DNA of 64,000 nucleotides from Rhodobacterales bacterium. GTDB lineage: Bacteria; Pseudomonadota; Alphaproteobacteria; Rhodobacterales; Rhodobacteraceae. The stretch covers positions 1 to 64,000 of the forward strand of contig JAACUH010000057.1 of the NCBI GenBank assembly GCA_009993005.1. Direction: 5' to 3'. Shown here one piece after another: positions 61,669 through 64,000 of the stretch. The position numbers were made by a program, and so were the translations under genes. Numbering within the stretch: the first letter of the stretch is position 1; every line of letters begins with the position of its first letter. Below the pieces are notes generated by a model that saw only the letters and a list, made by a program, of their open reading frames with translations, made no database searches and was not told the origin of the DNA.

Positions 61669-61697
61669 ATGCCGATGTTTGTGCGGGCTGCGATGTC

Positions 61698-61733
61698 GGA
61701 GCCTTCGGCGAGGATATTTGGGGCAAGATGAAG
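61698..61733 (+). repeat. Dispersed intergenic repeat, copy 3
   Basis: GGAGCCTTCGGCGAGGATAT followed by TTGGGGCAAGATGAAG and then a GC-rich palindromic tail (GGGCGTCGCGCCCGG) as in copy 1. Two substitutions relative to copies 1 and 2 in the first 20 bases. Lies between the 3' ends of the DUF2853 gene and the DUF1761 gene, which converge. Confidence 0.88.
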
Positions 61734-61754
61734 CCGGGGCGTCGCGCCCGGATC

Positions 61755-62150
61755 TCAGACCAGGGTCAAAACCAGCCCGATAAGCCCGCAACCGATGATC
61801 GCATAGCCGCCGTCGATCACGGTCAGCCGGAACGGGCGCATCGTGTAGGCGTTGTTGATCATGATCCAGGGCGCGATGAAGAAGGCGCCGACGCCGAGAC
61901 CGCTGAGCGTGCCGGCGCCGGGCGCGACCACGCCCGAGGTGGCAAAGATGTGCCGCATCATGCCGGCGACGAGGATCATGCAGAGCGCCGACAGCACAAA
62001 GGGCATCGGGCTGCCATTGCCGGCAGGCTTTCCATCCTTGTCGAGCGGCACGCCCGCGACGGCGAGCCAGGGCTTTGACAGCGCCATGTACCAGATCGCG
62101 CCGAAAATCCAGGATGCCAGCGCGGCAGCGAATACAGCAACGAAACCCAT
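61755..62150 (-). CDS. DUF1761-family membrane protein
   Basis: 131 residues with four membrane segments (FVAVFAAALASWIFGAIWYM, MPFVLSALCMILVAGMMRHI, GVGAFFIAPWIMINNAYTM and GYAIIGCGLIGLVLTLV). DUF1761 proteins have no known function. The SKPWLAVAGVP loop after the first helix is typical. GAGGATTTCAC precedes the ATG at 62150. Same strand as EVE-YciI-gpsA-tsaD upstream, with 51 bp between. Confidence 0.87.
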   Translation of the reverse strand: MGFVAVFAAALASWIFGAIWYMALSKPWLAVAGVPLDKDGKPAGNGSPMPFVLSALCMILVAGMMRHIFATSGVVAPGAGTLSGLGVGAFFIAPWIMINNAYTMRPFRLTVIDGGYAIIGCGLIGLVLTLV

Positions 62151-62201
62151 GTGAAATCCTCCTGTCCCTTGCGGCATCCTGCCGCGGACCGCAGGCCTTC
62201 G

Positions 62202-62621
62202 CTAGGGGGTTGTGCCGCCCAGTTCGCAGATGATCTGCCACTCCGCGGGCGTCACCGGCTGCACGGAAAGGCGCGAGTTCTTGACCAGGACCATCTCTGA
62301 CAGACGGCCATCGGCCTTGATCGCCTCGAGCGTCACGGGGCGGGCCAGCGGGCGCAGGGCGCGGATATCGACGCAATCCCAGCGCGGATCGTCGGTCGTG
62401 CTGTCGGGATGCGAGGTGGCGCAGACCTCGACGATGCCCACGACCTCAAGCCCGCTGCGCGAATGGTAGTAGAACCCCTGATCGCCCAGAGCCATCGCGC
62501 GCATGTTGTTGCGCGCCATGTAGTTGCGCACACCGTTCCATTCCTCGCCGGCCGCACCTCGCGCGACCTGCTGCTCCCAGCTCCAGACATCGGGTTCGGA
62601 TTTGAAGAGCCAGTAGGCCAT
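62202..62621 (-). CDS. EVE-domain protein
   Basis: 139 residues. EVE (PUA-like) fold: starts MAYWLFKSEPDVWSWEQQVA, then WNGVRNYMARNNMRAM and GDQGFYYHSRSG. EVE domains read modified bases in DNA or RNA (for example methylated nucleic acids), though the bacterial role is open. Start overlaps the YciI stop by one base (TGATG), so they are translationally coupled. Typical neighbours of gpsA in Rhodobacteraceae. Confidence 0.9.
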   Translation of the reverse strand: MAYWLFKSEPDVWSWEQQVARGAAGEEWNGVRNYMARNNMRAMALGDQGFYYHSRSGLEVVGIVEVCATSHPDSTTDDPRWDCVDIRALRPLARPVTLEAIKADGRLSEMVLVKNSRLSVQPVTPAEWQIICELGGTTP

Positions 62622-62890
62622 CAGCCGATCACCTTTTTCCATTCCAGAAGCGTCACCGTCTCGAATAGCCCCGCAAGCATGTAGGGGTCATTGGCAGCCC
62701 AGTGCTGTGCGGCCGTCAGGTCGGGCACATCAAGGATGATCAGCGAGCCACACATCTGCCCGTCCTCAAGGAATGGGCCGGCCATCTCGACCACGCCGGT
62801 CTGCGCGACATAGTCCAGATGGGCGGCGCGGGTGTCGAGGCGCAGTTGCAGGGCGCCGCGTTTGTCGTGGGTCATCAGGGCAAAACGCAT
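62621..62890 (-). CDS. YciI-family protein
   Basis: 89 residues. Ferredoxin-like fold with the conserved His-Asp pair region MTHDKRGALQLRLDTRAAHL and GPFLEDGQMCGSLIILDV, then NDPYMLAGLFETVTLLEWKK. Family members are small possible dehalogenase/ring-cleavage-like proteins without an established role. 4 bp downstream of gpsA and one base overlap with the EVE gene: part of tsaD-gpsA-yciI-EVE. Confidence 0.9.
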   Translation of the reverse strand: MRFALMTHDKRGALQLRLDTRAAHLDYVAQTGVVEMAGPFLEDGQMCGSLIILDVPDLTAAQHWAANDPYMLAGLFETVTLLEWKKVIG

Positions 62891-62894
62891 GGGA

Positions 62895-63848
62895 TCATTC
62901 CTCTTTGAGTGGGCGGGAGAGCAGGGTGCGCATGGCGTCCGACACGCTGATCTCCTCTGCGGCGAGGCGCGCGGTCATGGCGCAGACGGGCAGGTCGATC
63001 CGGTGCTCTTGGGCCAGAGAAGAGACTGCTTTGGCCGTTGCGACACCCTCGACCGTGGTGGTCGGGTCAAACGGTTCGCCCCGGCCGAGCGCATGGCCAA
63101 AGCGGAAGTTGCGCGACTGTGGCGAGGTGCAGGTGAGCACAAGATCGCCAAAGCCGGACAGGCCCAGCAATGTCTCGGGCTGGGCACCCAGCGATGCGGC
63201 GAGGCGCTGCATCTCTGCAAAGCCGCGCGTCATGAGGGCAGCGCGCGCGCTTTCCCCCAGCCCTGCGCCGATGCAGGCGCCGCAGGCCAGCGCGATGACG
63301 TTCTTGAGCGCGCCGCCAAGTTCCGCCCCGACGGTATCGGCGCTGCGATAAAGCCGGAGCGCCGGCGTCGCGAGTTGCTGTTGCAGGGCCCGGCATGCGG
63401 CATCGTCGGCACAGGCCAGCGTGAGCGCTGTCGGCAGCCCGGCGGCGATGTCGGCGGCAAAGCTCGGGCCGGTCAGGATTGCGGCGGTTGCACCGGGCAC
63501 GGCCGCGCGGATCGTGGCGACAGGGCCGATCAGGGTCCCCAGGTCGATCCCCTTGCAGCAGGCGATGATGGCCCGACCGGCGAGCAGCGCCGCGTGGGCT
63601 TCAAGGAACGGGCGCAGCGCCTGCGCGGGGAGGGCGACAAGGACCGTATCGACAGCCAGAACAGTTTCTATTTCAGCCGAAACTGCAACATTCTGCGGCA
63701 GCGTGACGCCAGGCAGATGCGGGCTTTGCCTTGTGTCCCGCAGCGCGGTCACGTCCCGCGCCCAGAGCGTGACCGGCACTCCGCCCCGCGCCAGTGACAC
63801 GGCCAATGCGGTGCCGAAGGCGCCTGCGCCCAGAACCATGACGCTCAT
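62895..63848 (-). CDS. gpsA: Glycerol-3-phosphate dehydrogenase [NAD(P)+]
   Basis: 317 residues. Makes sn-glycerol 3-phosphate for phospholipids. The dinucleotide loop [19 protein letters not shown] is at the start, followed by [26 protein letters not shown] and the catalytic [31 protein letters not shown] is the family signature. Start overlaps the tsaD stop by 4 bp; an internal Met (MVLGAG) at 63839 is an alternative start. Confidence 0.96.
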   Translation of the reverse strand: MSVMVLGAGAFGTALAVSLARGGVPVTLWARDVTALRDTRQSPHLPGVTLPQNVAVSAEIETVLAVDTVLVALPAQALRPFLEAHAALLAGRAIIACCKGIDLGTLIGPVATIRAAVPGATAAILTGPSFAADIAAGLPTALTLACADDAACRALQQQLATPALRLYRSADTVGAELGGALKNVIALACGACIGAGLGESARAALMTRGFAEMQRLAASLGAQPETLLGLSGFGDLVLTCTSPQSRNFRFGHALGRGEPFDPTTTVEGVATAKAVSSLAQEHRIDLPVCAMTARLAAEEISVSDAMRTLLSRPLKEE

Positions 63849-64000
63849 GCCTTGGCGCCCTTCTTGCCTGCGCCCAGAAGTGCCGGGGCCGTGCTGTCGA
63901 GCGGCCAGCGCGGGCGGGCAGAGAGCGTCATGTCGTCCAGAGCGCCGCGCCGGAGCCTGTCCAGCCCGACATAGGCGATCATCGCGGCGTTGTCGGTGCA
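63845..64000 (-). CDS. tsaD: tRNA N6-adenosine threonylcarbamoyltransferase TsaD (C-terminal end)
   Basis: Only the last 51 codons are in the window. They read [19 protein letters not shown], then an Arg-rich tail ending GAGKKGAKA. The CTDNAAMIA motif holds the iron-binding Asp of the Kae1/TsaD family. It completes the t6A pathway with TsaE elsewhere in this window. The stop overlaps the gpsA start (ATGA). The N-terminal part continues past base 64000. Confidence 0.93.
   Translation of the reverse strand, partial: CTDNAAMIAYVGLDRLRRGALDDMTLSARPRWPLDSTAPALLGAGKKGAKA

Overview
This 64 kb window is GC-rich, densely packed chromosomal DNA from an alphaproteobacterium, almost certainly a member of the Rhodobacteraceae (Rhodobacter/Roseobacter group). 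The main evidence is the RegB-SenC-RegA redox-signalling locus beside ahcY, the parB-parA-rsmG-mnmG-mnmE-rho-hemJ block, the hrcA-grpE/rph-rdgB-hemW cluster, the hemJ type of protoporphyrinogen oxidase, and an AddAB recombinase linked to murU/amgK/tsaE genes. No tRNA, rRNA, insertion sequence, prophage or CRISPR array was seen.

Layout. 0-16.7 kb: a mostly minus-strand housekeeping block (MarR regulator, Nit-type amidase, glutaredoxin, ComF, ferrochelatase, a small envelope group of two L,D-transpeptidases around a CAP-domain lipoprotein, an RNA m5U methyltransferase, a paired ABC exporter, CCA-adding enzyme, two NUDIX enzymes, Hsp33, threonine deaminase, a membrane protein). 16.8-23.3 kb: argG, an exported MsrA, mutS and a Kef-type antiporter on the plus strand. 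23.3-27.5 kb: grpE-hrcA facing away from rph-rdgB-hemW. 27.5-35 kb: the minus-strand parB-parA-rsmG-mnmG-mnmE-rho-hemJ block, with two perfect 16-bp parS palindromes. 34.96-35.36 kb: a gene-free stretch with AT-rich tracts, DnaA-box-like 9-mers and GANTC sites, which I propose as the chromosomal replication origin. Genes run away from it on both sides. 35.4-44.7 kb: maf-aroE-coaE-dnaQ, secB, fxsA, a Tim44-domain gene, smr, an MFS transporter, hslU and hslV (separated by an opposite-strand BrnA-like gene), and trxA. 44.7-55 kb: an overlapping minus-strand run tsaE-amgK-murU-addB-addA, preceded by a PAS-domain protein. 55-61.4 kb: regB, senC-regA, an HD protein, a family-8 glycosyltransferase, ahcY and a DUF2853 gene. 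61.4-64 kb: a gene-free stretch with terminator-like hairpins, then DUF1761, EVE, YciI, gpsA and the 3' end of tsaD.

The genes mainly serve genome maintenance (origin, ParABS, DnaQ, MutS, AddAB), tRNA modification and maturation (MnmE/MnmG, TsaE/TsaD, Cca, Rph), proteostasis (HslUV, GrpE/HrcA, Hsp33, SecB, Trx, MsrA), haem synthesis and redox control (HemH, HemJ, HemW, RegBA/SenC), and cell-wall remodelling and recycling (two Ldt, CAP protein, MurU/AmgK).

I found no clear undescribed multi-gene system. The items most worth following are the putative origin, a short repeat found three times only between convergent genes, the orphan BrnA-like gene splitting hslVU, a possible small RNA unit at about 61.5 kb, and the nested hairpin after ahcY.
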